Shown piece after piece: positions 37,292 to 48,689 of a DNA stretch of 64,000 bases. Position 1 is the first letter of the stretch, and each line of letters opens with the position of its first letter. The translations under genes and the position numbers were made by a program. The DNA is from Sphagnum compactum (lineage: Eukaryota; Bryophyta; Sphagnopsida; Sphagnales), in assembly GCA_965153455.1 (NCBI GenBank), contig OZ234493.1, positions 18,714,213 through 18,778,212 of the forward strand, in the 5' to 3' direction. Below the pieces are notes generated by a model. It did not search any database. It saw nothing but the letters and a program-made list of their open reading frames with translations, and was not told where the DNA came from.

Positions 37292-37440
37292 GGTACCCTA
37301 GTGGCTAAAGGGTATGGTTGTGAAGCTGCTGGTTGGGCGTTCAAATCTGAACTAGACCTCCTTCTCCTGATGCTTTGTGAGGACAACAAGCTATCATGGT
37401 TGTAAGGGTCAAGGAAAATTGTCCACACCCAAACAAAATA
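37292..37440 (+). mobile_element. Possible tRNA-derived SINE
   Basis: TAGTGGCTAAAGGGTA (37299-37314) resembles a pol III A box, and GGGCGTTCAAATCTGA (37335-37350) resembles a B box, at tRNA-like spacing. An A-rich tail-like stretch follows at 37436-37460. Target duplications were not found and no second copy lies in the window. Confidence 0.4.
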
Positions 37441-37464
37441 AAAAAAAGTAAAGAAAAAATCAAA

Positions 37465-38630
37465 CTTCAACATGTAACTTGGAAAGCCTAAGAAAAAACT
37501 GTCTGAAGAAAGCTCATGATAAGGTCAAGAAGAAGCACCACATTGCTGTGCCATCCAGAGCTTGAAGGAGCATTTTCAGTGGGGACCAAAGGTGTCTCAA
37601 TCCAGCAGGGACACGTGCAACATCTCTCTTTCTTTTTGGTGGCCCTTGTGAAAGACCAACTCCTTTCCCCTTGAGACAATATGAATTTCCCATATTTTGC
37701 ACTACTGAAATTCCTTTTGCTCACTGCTCTCATAGATATTTTTCTCTTAACCTTTTGGTCTCATAAAACCTGCTACAAATCCTTTGCCGTCCCGATAGCA
37801 TACACAGGGTATGATGGGTGTCCCTCACATCACAGATTCCCGCAAGCTAAGCTGATCTTTCCACTAGATCTCCCCAGAAAACATCAACCCCTTTCCTCTT
37901 CACGATCTCCCTGGAATTCTCACACTTCTTCTCTCACTCCTTTTCGACCTTTCTTGCAGATGTTTCTTCTTCTTCATTGTCTCCTCGCCCAGAAACTTCT
38001 AGAAGGGTTTTGCCGTGACTCTTCAGACTCTAGCATACGCGCTTTACCGATTTCTTCTTGGCCACTGAACAATTCATTACTTTCTTTTCTGGAACACATG
38101 TCTCTATTTTCTACTCATAATTGAGGATAGAACATGCAATGTCAGCTTTAGAGTTGTCAAACGCGCTTTACTTTTTCCCTCCGGCCTCCTCCATTATTAT
38201 CATCATGACTTTTGTTCACATCCACACACTGACCTTTCTTTTACCAAAAAACTAAAGCGGAAAAAAAGCTAAGTCATAAATCTAAAAAGTGCTAAAATCA
38301 AATGCTTTTTGAGATTCTGAATAGCCAAAATTCATCCAAATTGAAAGAAAAATCGTCAGATTTCCTTACATGGTTTTCAAGTAGGTAGCCAAAAGTAAGA
38401 GAAACATGTTTCAAATTTTCTAATGCCATATTTAGCTCATAGCTCAATCCGACTAATCTTCCTACCGATGATAGGCACTTGGGCTATATTTCAAAACTGA
38501 CCCAAAAAGTTATGCATCCACACGTTTCCTGCTGTTGGCTGATTTCACCCAGTGCATTATTGAGGCGCTCTGTCAGAGCTCATGTTGCAGGCAATGCATG
38601 ATTAATTGGGGCCTTGGGCGGACCGGCCAG
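37465..38630. other. No gene recognised
   Basis: Frames exist on both strands (147 codons at 37681-38124 plus; 81 codons at 37488-37733 minus), but neither shows a known domain or convincing coding character. The region is pyrimidine-rich around 37860-38000. Confidence 0.4.
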
Positions 38631-38634
38631 GATG

Positions 38635-38832
38635 AATTGGCCCCCACATTGGGATCACTGTAAAACCCCCAAAACCCATTTAATTGGCCGTATTAGGCCC
38701 CAAAATTTATAGATTTGGACTTTGGGACCCTGATTTAGTCCATGGAAATGATATCTAGAAATATTTAGACTATTTACGAGCAATTTAAGTGAGCTTTGTG
38801 GCTTTTACCATGATCCCAATGTGGGGGTCAAT
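38635..38832. repeat. Inverted repeat, 22-bp arms
   Basis: ATTGGCCCCCACATTGGGAT plus CA (38636-38657) pairs with 38811-38832 with one mismatch. The loop is ~150 bases. It could be a small fold-back element; no target duplication was seen. Confidence 0.6.
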
Positions 38833-38934
38833 CTGCCTTGGTTGCGTGAACCTGGCCTACACTAGAACCACCCTGAAAATCCCAAAGTTTTTGGGGGCAG
38901 CTTCAAAACTTTATAGATACATGTAGCGTCCTTA

Positions 38935-39226
38935 GAGCATCTCCACCCCACACCTGCAAACACCCCTTTTCATTAAATCTTGCAGCGGGGTAGCGTAACT
39001 CATGCTCCTCTCCATTTATGTCGATTTGCGGTGGTCATTTTTAGCCCCTTTAAAAGCTAGCATGGATGTGGACGGTGACTCTTACTGGTCCAGATGTAAA
39101 GACCTAAATGGTCTTTGAGCGTTTAAAGGGACTTTTATGACGTTTGTGGGTGGGGACAGTGACCATTAAAAACTATTCTATTTTAACATAAAGCAGTTTT
39201 TTGCAGTTTTTGAGTTGGAGACGATC
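38935..39226. mobile_element. PIF/Harbinger (Tourist-like) MITE
   Basis: The left end GAGCATCTCCACCCC and the inverse of the right end, GATCGTCTCCAACTC, form imperfect terminal inverted repeats. TTA flanks both sides (38932-38934 and 39227-39229), the duplication typical of PIF/Harbinger. Length is 292 bp with no coding capacity. Confidence 0.65.
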
Positions 39227-39229
39227 TTA

Positions 39230-40340
39230 GACAAAATCAGGGTCTCCAAATCGACAAAGACAGCCTCTAAAAGGCCTCACTCAAGAAGGTGAGTGTACCA
39301 GCTTAGGTGCTGGTGCGCCCTGGCCAGTGGCTATGATTGGAGCAGCCTGGGTGGAGAAGGAAAAATTACACGGACGGTCGTAGCAAATAAATCCAGAGTG
39401 GAAAAACAAGAGAGATTCTGTACAGAGGAGTGATTTTTCTTTGTGAATTTTCGCACTGTGGCTACAAAGAAAATTTGAAGAAATTGGGAAAATTCGTTTT
39501 AATAGTGTGAATTTGAGAAGAAAAAGCACATAAAATGGAAAAAATCGACAAAGTTTACAAACCACAAAATTGAAAAAAGAAGGAAAGGAAAAAAAGACTG
39601 GTACAGAGATATATATGTGTGCACCCTAAATAAAATATGAAAAAACACGTTGTGAAACTGAGGGCGACTTTAGAGGAGGGTCCAAGGTCCAGGGACCAAT
39701 GAATTCAAGCAATCTTATTGGTCGAAAGCTTTAAATTGGTCCCAATGACTTTAGAGGGAGGGTCCAAGACCAAAAAGTGGCAAATTGAGGCTAATATGGC
39801 ACCCGTTTTAGAGGGAAACTCAATTGATTGGGACCAAAAGACAGTGCTAAAAGCTCCTGTTTTGGAGAACCTAGAATGAGGCTAGGGACCCAGGTACACT
39901 CCAACTCAAGGATTCAATTTGCTTCACATGAGTCCAAATTGGTTCCTAGGAAATTGGGCCCTGGACCCTCGTCTAAAGTGGGCCGGATGGTGTTTTACTG
40001 CAAGACCCTTTTGACTCCTTTTGTGGAGAACCAACCACAACCAGCACGATTGAGATCTGGTGCAAAGAACAAACACGTTGGATCCGAGATCTGAGGCGTT
40101 TAGCCTAGTGAAAGCTAGTAAGTTTTTGCTCATACGGGGTTTTCTGACTTGCTTTGTGTTATGGTGCCCGCAACCAAGTCTGTTGTTTGTGAAGGAATTG
40201 GGGAAACCTGTAATTAATGGCCAGGCCGAACCTGCAGCTACATTAATACATTCACCTTCTTGAATGAGCCCTTTCCCCATAATAACTCCAAGACGCATCA
40301 AAGAAATGTTAAATTTGAACTCAGAGACCCTGATTTAGTC
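39230..40340. repeat. Inverted repeat about 1.1 kb apart enclosing a smaller element
   Basis: GACAAAATCAGGGTCTCC (39230-39247) is inverted at 40324-40340. Further in, CTCACTCAAGAAGGTGAGTG (39276-39295) is inverted near 40251-40270, and the GGCC-rich text that follows also matches. The arms therefore reach ~110-150 bp with gaps. A third copy of the outer phrase (CCCTGATTTAGTCCA) lies at 38728. This suggests an old fold-back or inverted-repeat transposon. Confidence 0.5.
39667..39979. mobile_element. Small nested inverted-repeat element (MITE)
   Basis: It begins ACTTTAGAGGAGGGTCCA and ends with the inverse TGGACCCTCGTCTAAAGT (one mismatch). Flanks GGGCG and GGGCC suggest a 4-5 bp duplication. 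Length is 313 bp; the superfamily is unclear. It lies inside the 39230-40340 inverted repeat. Confidence 0.6.
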
Positions 40341-40458
40341 TAAGGCCCGCTTTACACTAGGAGTCGGGGCCTGAAAAAACTTGGGGCCAACTTTCAGCAT
40401 TTTTGGCTTTTTGTCTGGCCCCAAGTTACTAATAAATGCTACAACATTGGCCACAAGG

Positions 40459-40780
40459 GTTGCAAATTGGCATCGTGACATCAAAGGGACAAACATCCTG
40501 GTTGATAACAGGGGATGTATCAAGCTTGCAGACTTTGGTGCATCCGAAAAGGTGGTTAAACTTGGAACGATTTCTGAAGCCAAGTACATGAAAGGCACCC
40601 CTTACTGGATGGCTCCTGAGGTCATTCGTCAGATGGGTATTAACTGGCAAGCTGATATGTCGAGTGCCGGCTGCACTGTGATTGAAATGGCGACTGGTAG
40701 ACGTCCCTGGAGCCAGCAGTTCCAAGAGGTAGTTGCATTGTTCCACATTGGAACTACAAACTCACACCCTCCCATCCCTG
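40459..40780 (+). pseudogene. MAPKKK (ANP/NPK1-type) kinase-domain fragment
   Basis: A continuous frame reads [67 protein letters not shown] and [16 protein letters not shown]. These are the catalytic loop, DFG, APE and following helices of ANP/NPK1 MAP3 kinases, which act in cytokinesis and stress signalling. The fragment lacks the N-lobe and everything after PPIPE, and the usual DIWSVG reads DMSSAG, losing the conserved Trp. Homology starts and stops abruptly, without visible introns. That suggests a retro-copied or transposon-captured piece, not a working gene. Transposon debris surrounds it. Confidence 0.8.
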
Positions 40781-41089
40781 AGCCCGAAGTTGCCAAGTGC
40801 ACAAAGTTGCCAAGTGCACAATTTTGTTCAAATGTTGTGCACTTACATGGAAATGTTTCTTTCTTTCCTTCTTCATTGTTACTTTCATTAGTTTGGTCAG
40901 ATTTTTCAACAGCTTGCATCTCCCAAAGCGATCCCAGTTCCCCCTTCTTGATTAGATAGATAGGAACTCCTTGATCGAATGTTTCTTGTAGACGTTATTC
41001 CTTCATCTGATTTCAACTACATTCAGCAACATTTTACAAAAGATCTAGTTCTTTTTTGTGTTCCTTAGAGTCGAAAAGATATGCATCAT

Positions 41090-41317
41090 TCATGAGTTCC
41101 CATCACTTGGCTTCATGCCCTTAGAAATAGCCCATACTCTTTGTACATTCTTTGAAAATTGCAAATCTGATGGGTTATCATGGTGCCCTAGTATCCAATC
41201 AAAGTGAATGGTCCTCTTCTCCTCAAGTATGTACAAGGACCAATGGTTCCATGCCAAATAAGGCGCAATCATAGTATTACAAGAATTTGTATGGTTCTTG
41301 AAATTTTCTTCCCCCAC
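41090..41317 (-). pseudogene. Second Ulp1-like protease fragment
   Basis: The minus strand reads CNTMIAPYLAWNHWSLYILE, then EKRTIHFDWILGHHDNPSD. A hydrophobic strand, N-H-W with the catalytic His, another strand and an acidic residue in HFD at the right spacing resemble Ulp1/C48 proteases, in which D is usually followed by S (here W). The Cys block is missing. It differs in sequence from the Ulp1 domain at 17.5 kb. It is likely another transposon-carried fragment. Confidence 0.45.
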
Positions 41318-41990
41318 TTAGCCACCCCTCCCCTACTTTTAGCATCGTTCTTGAAACAAGAAGAGGCTTGTGAAGTCAACAACAAATATCCACTCCTATT
41401 TGATGTTACATTCATTGCATCCTTTCCATTTGTATGTGGTGGTAAAATCTTGGCCATCCACCTAGTATTGCAAAAGATTGCACGTGAATCAATGTTATTT
41501 TTTGGCGAAATTTTGCCAAGTTTCGACTTGAAAATATGATTTGAACCCTTACAAAGGATTTTCCATGGAAAAAATGGCCTAATTCGCCAAATTTCAAATT
41601 TTTTTTTCCAAATCTTCAAATTTTTATGATGAAGGTCTAGTAGGTAGCTCAGAATATAAAGGGATTGTGGTTTTTTCTACTTTCATATCTAGTATGTAGC
41701 CAAATTTGGCTAAATCATCTAATGGATGATTGCCATTTTAAGTACATCACAAATTTGCAAAAAAAACCCTATTGTTGCCCCTTATGATTCAATGATGTTT
41801 AAGTTCATGATAATATTTTCCATCTTGCTTTGCCCTACACTTAAATTGTTATACTTCAAAAATATAATGCTATGCAAGTCTTTTTTCAACATAAAAAATG
41901 TAGGCCAAGTCAACTCGTCATTGGGTGGGAATCACTTTTTGTCGATACCTTCGGTTCTATGTATTGGCTAGTGAATAAAAACGTATTGAC

Positions 41991-42790
41991 CATTGTTGGT
42001 GGTTTTCATTTTTTGGTGAGAATCGTTGGTTTTGGTTTTTGTGGTAGGTTCTGAAAACCGCCCCTATTCTTATAAAGATTTTTTTTTCCCATTATGATAA
42101 TTGCCCCAGTTTTCAGAAATTAAAAGAAAATTCGGTTAAGCGTTTCAGGTTCAGCAGTTTTCAAAGAATTTTGAATCATTGATTTTCAGGGACGGTTCTC
42201 ACAAATTATGGTTTTTTGTTTCATATATATATATATATATATTATTTATTTTGATTTATTTTGTGTTTCTCTTCTTACAATCATCATTTTTTTTGCACGA
42301 AATTTCGCATTGTTGCGAAATTTGAAAATAACCTGCGACAAGTTCAAAAGATTTTTTTCCCAAAAAATTCCCCAAAAAAATAGGGAAAAAGACATTAGTC
42401 ACCACCTTTAAATTGGCAATGTGCTTCTAGAGGTAGCTAAAAAGTAGCAAGATTTTTTAAAAACTTAACTTCTAGTCAAACCTAGCTAAATTTTCATTTA
42501 TTATGGCAATCACCTCTATAAACGGTAACTTTAGTTTTTTTTAAACATAAGCTTTTTACTTTTTATTTCTTACCTTAAGAGTTAGACCTTTTTCAAAATA
42601 TGAGAATTGGTCCAATTTTTAGATTAACAACCAAGTGAGAGCTTGGGCAATTTTCATTGGGCGGTTCTCACTTCCAATGAAAACCTTCAGTTTGGTTTTC
42701 ATAGTGGTTCTCATCGGTCAACTCTCACTAAAAACTGAATTGAAAACTAATGTCGATTTTCAACTAACAGATGAGAACCGCCCAACATTG
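41991..42790. mobile_element. Non-autonomous hAT-type element
   Basis: The left end CATTGTTGGTGGTTTTCAT and the inverse of the right end, CAATGTTGGGCGGTTCTCAT, form imperfect inverted repeats. Exact 8-bp duplications GTATTGAC flank it (41983-41990 and 42791-42798); 8 bp is the hAT length. Subterminal GGCGGTTCTCA-like motifs recur (42182, 42656, 42706). There is no transposase. Copy 1 of the host repeat has only one GTATTGAC-like site, which confirms insertion. Confidence 0.85.
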
Positions 42791-43005
42791 GTATTGACTT
42801 TTGGATCAACATATTTAAATCTTGACCAACAATACCTATCAACTACCCATGTTAATAATGTGAGTTGTGTATTGAAATCTTATTGAATAGAACTGCTTGC
42901 TAATTGTCTGTTAAATGCCCCTATAATAGTGCCGATTCTAAATCAACATTTCATTGCTCAACTAATAGTGAAGATACATTCCCCTCTCCCTTGTTTGGGT
43001 TTATA

Positions 43006-43481
43006 TGACACACCCTTTTAGGTGGACCCTCAAGTAGGAATATTTGTTTAATCAGGGCACAAGTTTGAACCACTGTGAAGTGGCTTTCATGGTGAATTGG
43101 GTTGTGAGTGTAAGTGTTGGACTAGGTTTGACTCTTAGTTTGGTAACACTCATGAGTTGCATAGGTGCTGGTCAGTGAGAGTTTGAGGAAAGGGCTTGAG
43201 GAAATGTCTTTTGCCCATTAAGTCCTTGAACTAGACACAAGTTTGGTATTAGGTCAAAAAACGAGAGATGGTAATCTTGAGCAATAAAGCCTTGTACCAT
43301 TTGGGAAGTTTATATTGTGTTGAGTCCTATCCATCTAAAGGTTGGGGTTAACATTAGGTTATGAAACGCATCTGAGTGTTAGAACTCATTTAATGTGTGG
43401 TTTGCCATGTGCAGTTAATTTAGGTGTTTAACAAGGAGTGAGATCAAAAGTGAGGACCCTGAAGCAAATCCAAGTGCAAGA
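43006..43481 (+). repeat. 5' LTR of the Ty3 element
   Basis: It begins TGACACACCCTTTTAGGTGG and aligns along its length with 52975-53489; both end in a GCAAATC...AAGA/GAGA phrase. It is 476 bp, shorter than the 3' LTR because it lacks a 43-bp internal duplication. Confidence 0.85.
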
Positions 43482-43483
43482 AT

Positions 43484-43495
43484 TGGTATTAAAGC
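43484..43495 (+). promoter_or_regulatory. Primer-binding site of the Ty3 element
   Basis: TGGTATTAAAGC lies two bases after the 5' LTR. It is close to TGGTATCAGAGC, the complement of the initiator tRNA-Met 3' end used by most plant LTR retrotransposons. Confidence 0.8.
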
Positions 43496-43510
43496 AAGTT
43501 TTTTGAGTCT

Positions 43511-45065
43511 TTGGAAAAACCTCTAAAACATTTTAAGGTAGTTTTCTACAGGCAAATGACCTTAGAACAACCAGCATTAAACATAGTACCGATGGTGGAG
43601 CCTAAAGCAAAGAGGAAGTACAAGATTAAAAATAAAAAAGAAAAAGATGTAGCCTTTGAGGAATTGGCCACCATAAGCAAAGTCATGGTGGAGGGAGATT
43701 TGCTTGAAGATGAAGCTTAGAGTTTAAAAGAGTTGGAGAAGGAAGTCGCAATGAATCCTTCCCACAAGAATAAGAAAAAGAAGGGGAAGGATGGGGCTAG
43801 GCCAAGCAAAGCTTTGGCCTAAGAGAAGACTTCTTCCCCTATTGCCTAAAGGAAGGGAGGAATTGAAGTAAGCAAGGGTTCACTAACAAAGAAACCTCCC
43901 ACGACTCCCAAGAAAAACAAGGGAATGGAAAAAATTCCTAACCCAAGCAAGGAGCCACTAGTGATGTGGACTTGCACTCTTTTGAAGAGTCCAATAATGA
44001 GAGCGACTCTTTGTTGAATCTACTTAATGAACCCATAAAGGAAAAAAGGAGCAAATAAGCCCTAAAATGCTCAGAAATGGACAAGTTTTTTGAAGCACAA
44101 GAATAGGAAGTAAACCAAAATGGGATGAAGAAGCCATCCAAGGAATTTTTAGCCTTCCTTGACACCTTCTGAACCTTCATGGTCCAACATAACAAAGCCA
44201 TGTTGCAACACAATGAAGCTGCAAAAATTATGGGCCAATATGCATAAGGTTTGGGCGTTATAGGCATTGTTCCAAGTGGGGGTTTTGCCAAGGTTTCCAT
44301 GAAAGCAAAGCTGCCTAATTCCTTTGCAAGGAAGGAGATGAAGATGAAAAGAGTGCAACCATGGTTGCACCAAATGGAAGTATCTCGAAATTCAACACCT
44401 CAAATTAGACAAGGAGAGAATTCAATTCGTTCAAACATTCTTTAAGGAACATGCATGGGACTATTGGATGTGTCAACAATAGGAGACACCCAACCTACTT
44501 CAAGTCTTCATGACATGGGAAGAATTCAAGTTGTAGTTAAACAAAAGGTTTCTGTTGCACCATGTGGTGTTCAAGGATGGGATGGAGTTCTTGGAGCTCA
44601 CCCAAGGACATGGAGTGGGCTTTTTGGCCCATTATGTGTAAGACTTTAGCTAAATGTTGACTATGGTTGAAAAAATAGATCATCAAAAAGTTGATATTTT
44701 TACATGGGTTAAAGCCTTGGGTTTGAAAATTTGTCTATCAAAGGATGGACATTATAGACGCTTGTCGGGGTTTGATAAAGATGGTGGAGTGCACGGGAGA
44801 CAAAGGCCCTTTGTGTTCCAAGGGTGAAATAGGAAATGAAGTCACCTAAAATTAACATGCCGGCCCAAGGAGTGGGAGCAAAGGCTAATATAAATGCAAG
44901 TGGGGCCATGGCAAGCCAAGGCCTCACAACAACATGGAAAAGTCATGGGGCAAGGAATTGGTTACAAAAAAGGCCAAATGGCACTTAACTAAAGTCAAGT
45001 GTTTCAACTATGATAATCATGGGCACTTGGCAAAGGACTATCCCAAGCCACTTCAAGTATGTGAT
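43511..45065 (+). pseudogene. gag region of the Ty3 element
   Basis: Broken frames with a lysine-rich start (KAKRKYKIKNKKEKD). Later (~44550-44640) comes a gag-like segment with FLELTQGHGVG and AHYV. A zinc-knuckle remnant, CFNYDNHGHLAKDYPK, lies at 45000-45050 and has lost two cysteines. Gag would form the capsid and bind element RNA. Several stops and frameshifts make it non-functional. Confidence 0.6.
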
Positions 45066-45102
45066 TGCATTACCAAGGTAAAATGATTCTCCTAGGGGTT
45101 TC

Positions 45103-45402
45103 ATGGCCAAAATAGGGGCCCACAAAATTGAAGCCTCTAATTTGTTAAAATTGAAATGTAAGATAAATAACAAGTTGATGTTTTGTCTTTTGGATTTAGG
45201 AGTGACCAATTCAATCATGACTTCACAAGTAACGAAACGATTGGGACTCAAGACCAAATTAGTGGCAAATACCATAATAATGCATTTGGCACAAGGCATA
45301 GTTAAACCTTCCTTTAATGTAACAATAGGTGTCAAGCTATTTTGTGAGGGATTTCAATTTTTGGAAAACTTCACCTTGTGTGATTGGATAATTTTCATGT
45401 AA
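45103..45402 (+). pseudogene. Retropepsin-like protease region of the Ty3 element
   Basis: MFCLLDLGVTNSIMTSQV matches the active-site strand of retroviral-type aspartic proteases, where LVDSGAT is usual; here DSG reads DLG. The flanking strands (LKLKCKINNK, TKRLGL) also fit. Loss of the DSG Ser and the lack of a continuous pol frame indicate decay. Confidence 0.6.
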
Positions 45403-45699
45403 TTGTACTAAACACATTTTTGGATTCTTACAAAGTAGACATCTTAATGAGTTGAGTTGCTTAGTTTTTTAATTTTGATATTTTTGAGAGTTTCCCAAGA
45501 GGAATTTAAGCCACAAGGGGTAAGGAAACCTCCTACTTATATTTTGGATTCACTCAATAAATTTTGGAAGGTTTTAACAAATGAACTTTCCAATGCCCTT
45601 CCACCTTGTAAAAATATTGACCACAAGATAAAAGTGGTGCATGGTCAGCCCTACCATCTAAGGCACCCTATAAGTTAAACCAAAAAGAGTTGGAAGAAC

Positions 45700-46350
45700 T
45701 TTTAAAATAATTGAATGACCTTTTTAGTCAAACATATATTCGGCAAAATAAGTTGCCTTATGGGGCCCTAATTTTATTTGTTGATAAAAAGGATGGCAAG
45801 TTGAAGATGTGCATTAATTATTGTGTCTTGAACAAAATAACCATAAAGAAAAATATCCTTTACTTCACATTGATGATCTATTGGATCAACTCAATGGGGC
45901 CACGTACTTTAATCGAATTGATATCAAATCAAGGTATTATCAAATTGACATTGCAAACAAGGACGTTGAAAAGACAACTATGAAAACCAAGTATGGTTCA
46001 TATGAGTTCCTAATAATCAATTTGGGTTATGTAATGCCTTGTCAATGTTCATAACCTTGATAAACTCATCTCCTATGAAAAGTTGGACGTGTTCGTGATC
46101 ATTTATATTGATGACATCTTGGTGTATTCCAAGATTGTACAAGAGCACGTGGAACATTTGGAATGTGTTCTAAGTAAATTTCGACAAAATGAACTTTTTG
46201 CCAATAGGGCGAAATGTGAGTTTGCCCAAGAAGAAATGGATTTCCTAAGGCATATTTTATTAAAGGAAGGGGTGACGCCCAACCTTAAAAAGTTACAAGC
46301 CATAAGAGATTGGAAAAGGCTAGTCATGATCAAAGGAATTAAATCCTTTT
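45700..46350 (+). pseudogene. Reverse transcriptase region of the Ty3 element
   Basis: Blocks in order, with frame changes: KDGKLKMCINYCVLNKITIK, then LDQLNGATYFNRIDIKSRYY, TKYGSYEFLI, and VFVIIYIDDILVYSKI with the catalytic Y-I-D-D intact (~46095). HILLKEGVTPNLKK follows. This is typical Ty3 reverse transcriptase. Stops between blocks show it is dead. Confidence 0.85.
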
Positions 46351-46397
46351 AAAGTTTAGCCAACTTCTATTGGAAGTTTATAAAAGGATTTTTGTAG

Positions 46398-46985
46398 GTG
46401 GCAAAACCACTTTCAAACCTTCTAAAAAAGGAGTTATCTTTTGAATGGAAAGAAGAGCAACAAAGGGCATTTGAGGACTTGAAAGATAAGCTTTTATCCA
46501 CCCTTGTGTTCAAGTTCCTTCACTTCACCAAATTGTTTAAAGTTCACATAGTGCAAGAGACTTCGCTATCGAAGGGGTCCTCATGTAGGAGGGAAACCCG
46601 ATTGCTTTTGAAAGCAAGAAACTTTGTGGAACACAACTACGATGGCCAATTCACAAGGAATTGTATGTTGTTGTATGTTGTTTAAAAACATGGCAACATT
46701 ATTTGGGGACACATAAATTTAAAGTCTTCATGGACAATGTTTCTTTGAAATATTTTGAAACCTAACCAAAAGCTTCATGGAAGTGGTTGAGATGGCACAA
46801 TACTTTAGCATTTCTAGATGTGGAATTCATTTACAAACTAGGTCGAAACAATGTAATTCTTGATGTGTTGAGTAGGAAGGAAGAATTTCAAGTGGAAAAA
46901 CCCCCGACCAAAATTCAAGCATTAAAGGCCATCTTCCAAGGGGAAAATAACCTCAAGTGGAAAAGAAGGGAGGCTTATGTGTAAA
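46398..46985 (+). pseudogene. RNase H region of the Ty3 element
   Basis: FEWKEEQQRAFEDLKDKLLS opens the RT-RNase H connection found in Ty3 pol. ARNFVEHNYDGQF and FLDVEFIYKLGRNNVILDVL, followed by SRK, match the later RNase H blocks (the family has P.NVVADALSR). Acidic catalytic residues cannot be followed through the frameshifts. Confidence 0.7.
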
Positions 46986-47099
46986 ACCCCTTTGCACAAA
47001 GATATTTCAAAAAGTTGTGAAAGTGGAGAAAGGTGAAAGGCATCACCTTAAAGGAAAGATTGCCATTTAATGGAGGCAGTCCTAGATTTATGTGCCAGT

Positions 47100-48235
47100 A
47101 GGGGAAATAGCGCATGAAGATCATGTAAGAAGAACATGATGTGCCCATGGTGGGACATTGTGGGGAGTAAACCACGAAAGTGGCCATAATGAAAACATTC
47201 AACTCGCTTGAGATAAAAGGAGATAAAACATTTTGTACACATGCATGAAATGCCATAACACAAAATCCATTTACAAAAAGAAGTATGGACTACACAGGCT
47301 TCTCCTGATCCCAAGTGAGCCATGGGAGATTATCTCCATGGACTTCATGGCACAACCCCCCAAATGGAATAGAATGGACGCCATTTTAGTAGTATTTGAT
47401 CAATTCTCCAAGTTGGTGAAAATGGTTCCAACAAAGACAATCACAAGGTGAATGCATGGATAGATGGATTGTTTGGATTGTCACACTTGTAATTTTTCTT
47501 GATTACATACAAATGTAAAATTTAAAGCCATATTCAAAATTAACATTGTTAATTTTTTAATTATTCATGTTGTCATAGACTTTAATGGGAATCATCATAA
47601 TGTTTTTGGATGAATTCTAAAAAGATTATGGATTTGTAATGGACTTTTGAAATGACAAAATATGTTTGTCACATAGAATAAATGAAAAATGTGCACTACA
47701 AAACATATGTCAAAGTAGTGTGAAAATAAAAATTAACAATAAAACATCATCAAATGAAGAATATATTATTGAAATGCATTGAAACTTTCCTATAATATAT
47801 ACATAATTTTGAAAATTTTTAAATGACATGATTGTTATAAATTTTTATCCTTGAAAGTTCATTTCACATTAATAATAATAATTTTTTGCATGAATTTTTT
47901 ATCAATCACATGTTTAGGGATATTTAATGTCACATGTTGGTTTATTAATATTTATGATTAAAACATAGGGCATAATTGTAGGATTTATTGTTTGATATTA
48001 TAAAAAAAATCGCTATTGTTAGATTATGGACTTTCAAATGCCACTGTTGAACCACCTAACCATGCTTTCACCCCACAAGAACTTTCGATTAAGCAAAAAT
48101 GTTCTTTGACATGTGGGTTAAGCACCATGAAATGCATCAATTCATTGTAAGTGATAGAAATGCCAATTTTATGACAAGTTTTAAAAAACATTTGTTTTGA
48201 AAGGTGGGGATGAAATTGTTCCACATTATTTCTTT
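47100..48235 (+). pseudogene. Integrase N-terminal and core part, split by an AT-rich insertion
   Basis: The zinc-binding segment reads VPMVGHCG and later CMKCHNTKSIYKKKYG. Then come WEIISMDFMAQPPKWN, with the first catalytic Asp, and FDQFSKLVKMVPTKTITR, ending at ~47448. Homology resumes at ~48086 with AKMFFDMWVKHHEMHQFIVS, then DRNANF (second Asp) and KVGMKLFHIIS, stopping at ~48235. The ~630 bases between are unrelated. The remaining integrase lies inverted at 50880-51610. Confidence 0.75.
47450..48085. mobile_element. AT-rich insertion in the integrase gene
   Basis: About 630 AT-rich bases without coding capacity interrupt the integrase homology. The exact ends are uncertain and no clear inverted repeats or target duplication were found. 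It may be a small non-autonomous element. Confidence 0.5.
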
Positions 48236-48689
48236 ATGATGGCAACTATGAGGAATTATTGCACACCTTCACCACTAAGATATGCACTCACAATAAAAAC
48301 CCGGTTGGAAGTGGAACTACTATGTAGTGTAGTCTAACAAGTAAGGTGGTTCGAGGTAAGTAATGAAATTCACCAAAAATCTAATGCATTGTGTCCAAAT
48401 TGAAGCTACAAAACATCGTGAGGGAATTGTAACTCACCATGATGGAATATTGAGGAGCCGTATGTTGATGTTCCTTCGATGTCATGTTCGATGGTTTGAA
48501 ACCTTCCATTCCGTTTGTCATAACAACTACATACAACATCCTAATCTAACATGCATTGGAGTTGGAAGCTAATATAAAAGGAGCCATGTTTAAACAAATC
48601 TCATAATTTTTTATTTTATGTTTTTGATCAAGAGTTAAGCCTCGGAGCTAGGAGCCACTTGCCTAGTTTGAGGAAAATAAACATACAAC

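Noticed and set aside
37681-38124. 147-codon plus-strand frame with a hydrophobic start
   Set aside because: Composition follows a pyrimidine-rich tract; no domain or homology recognised.
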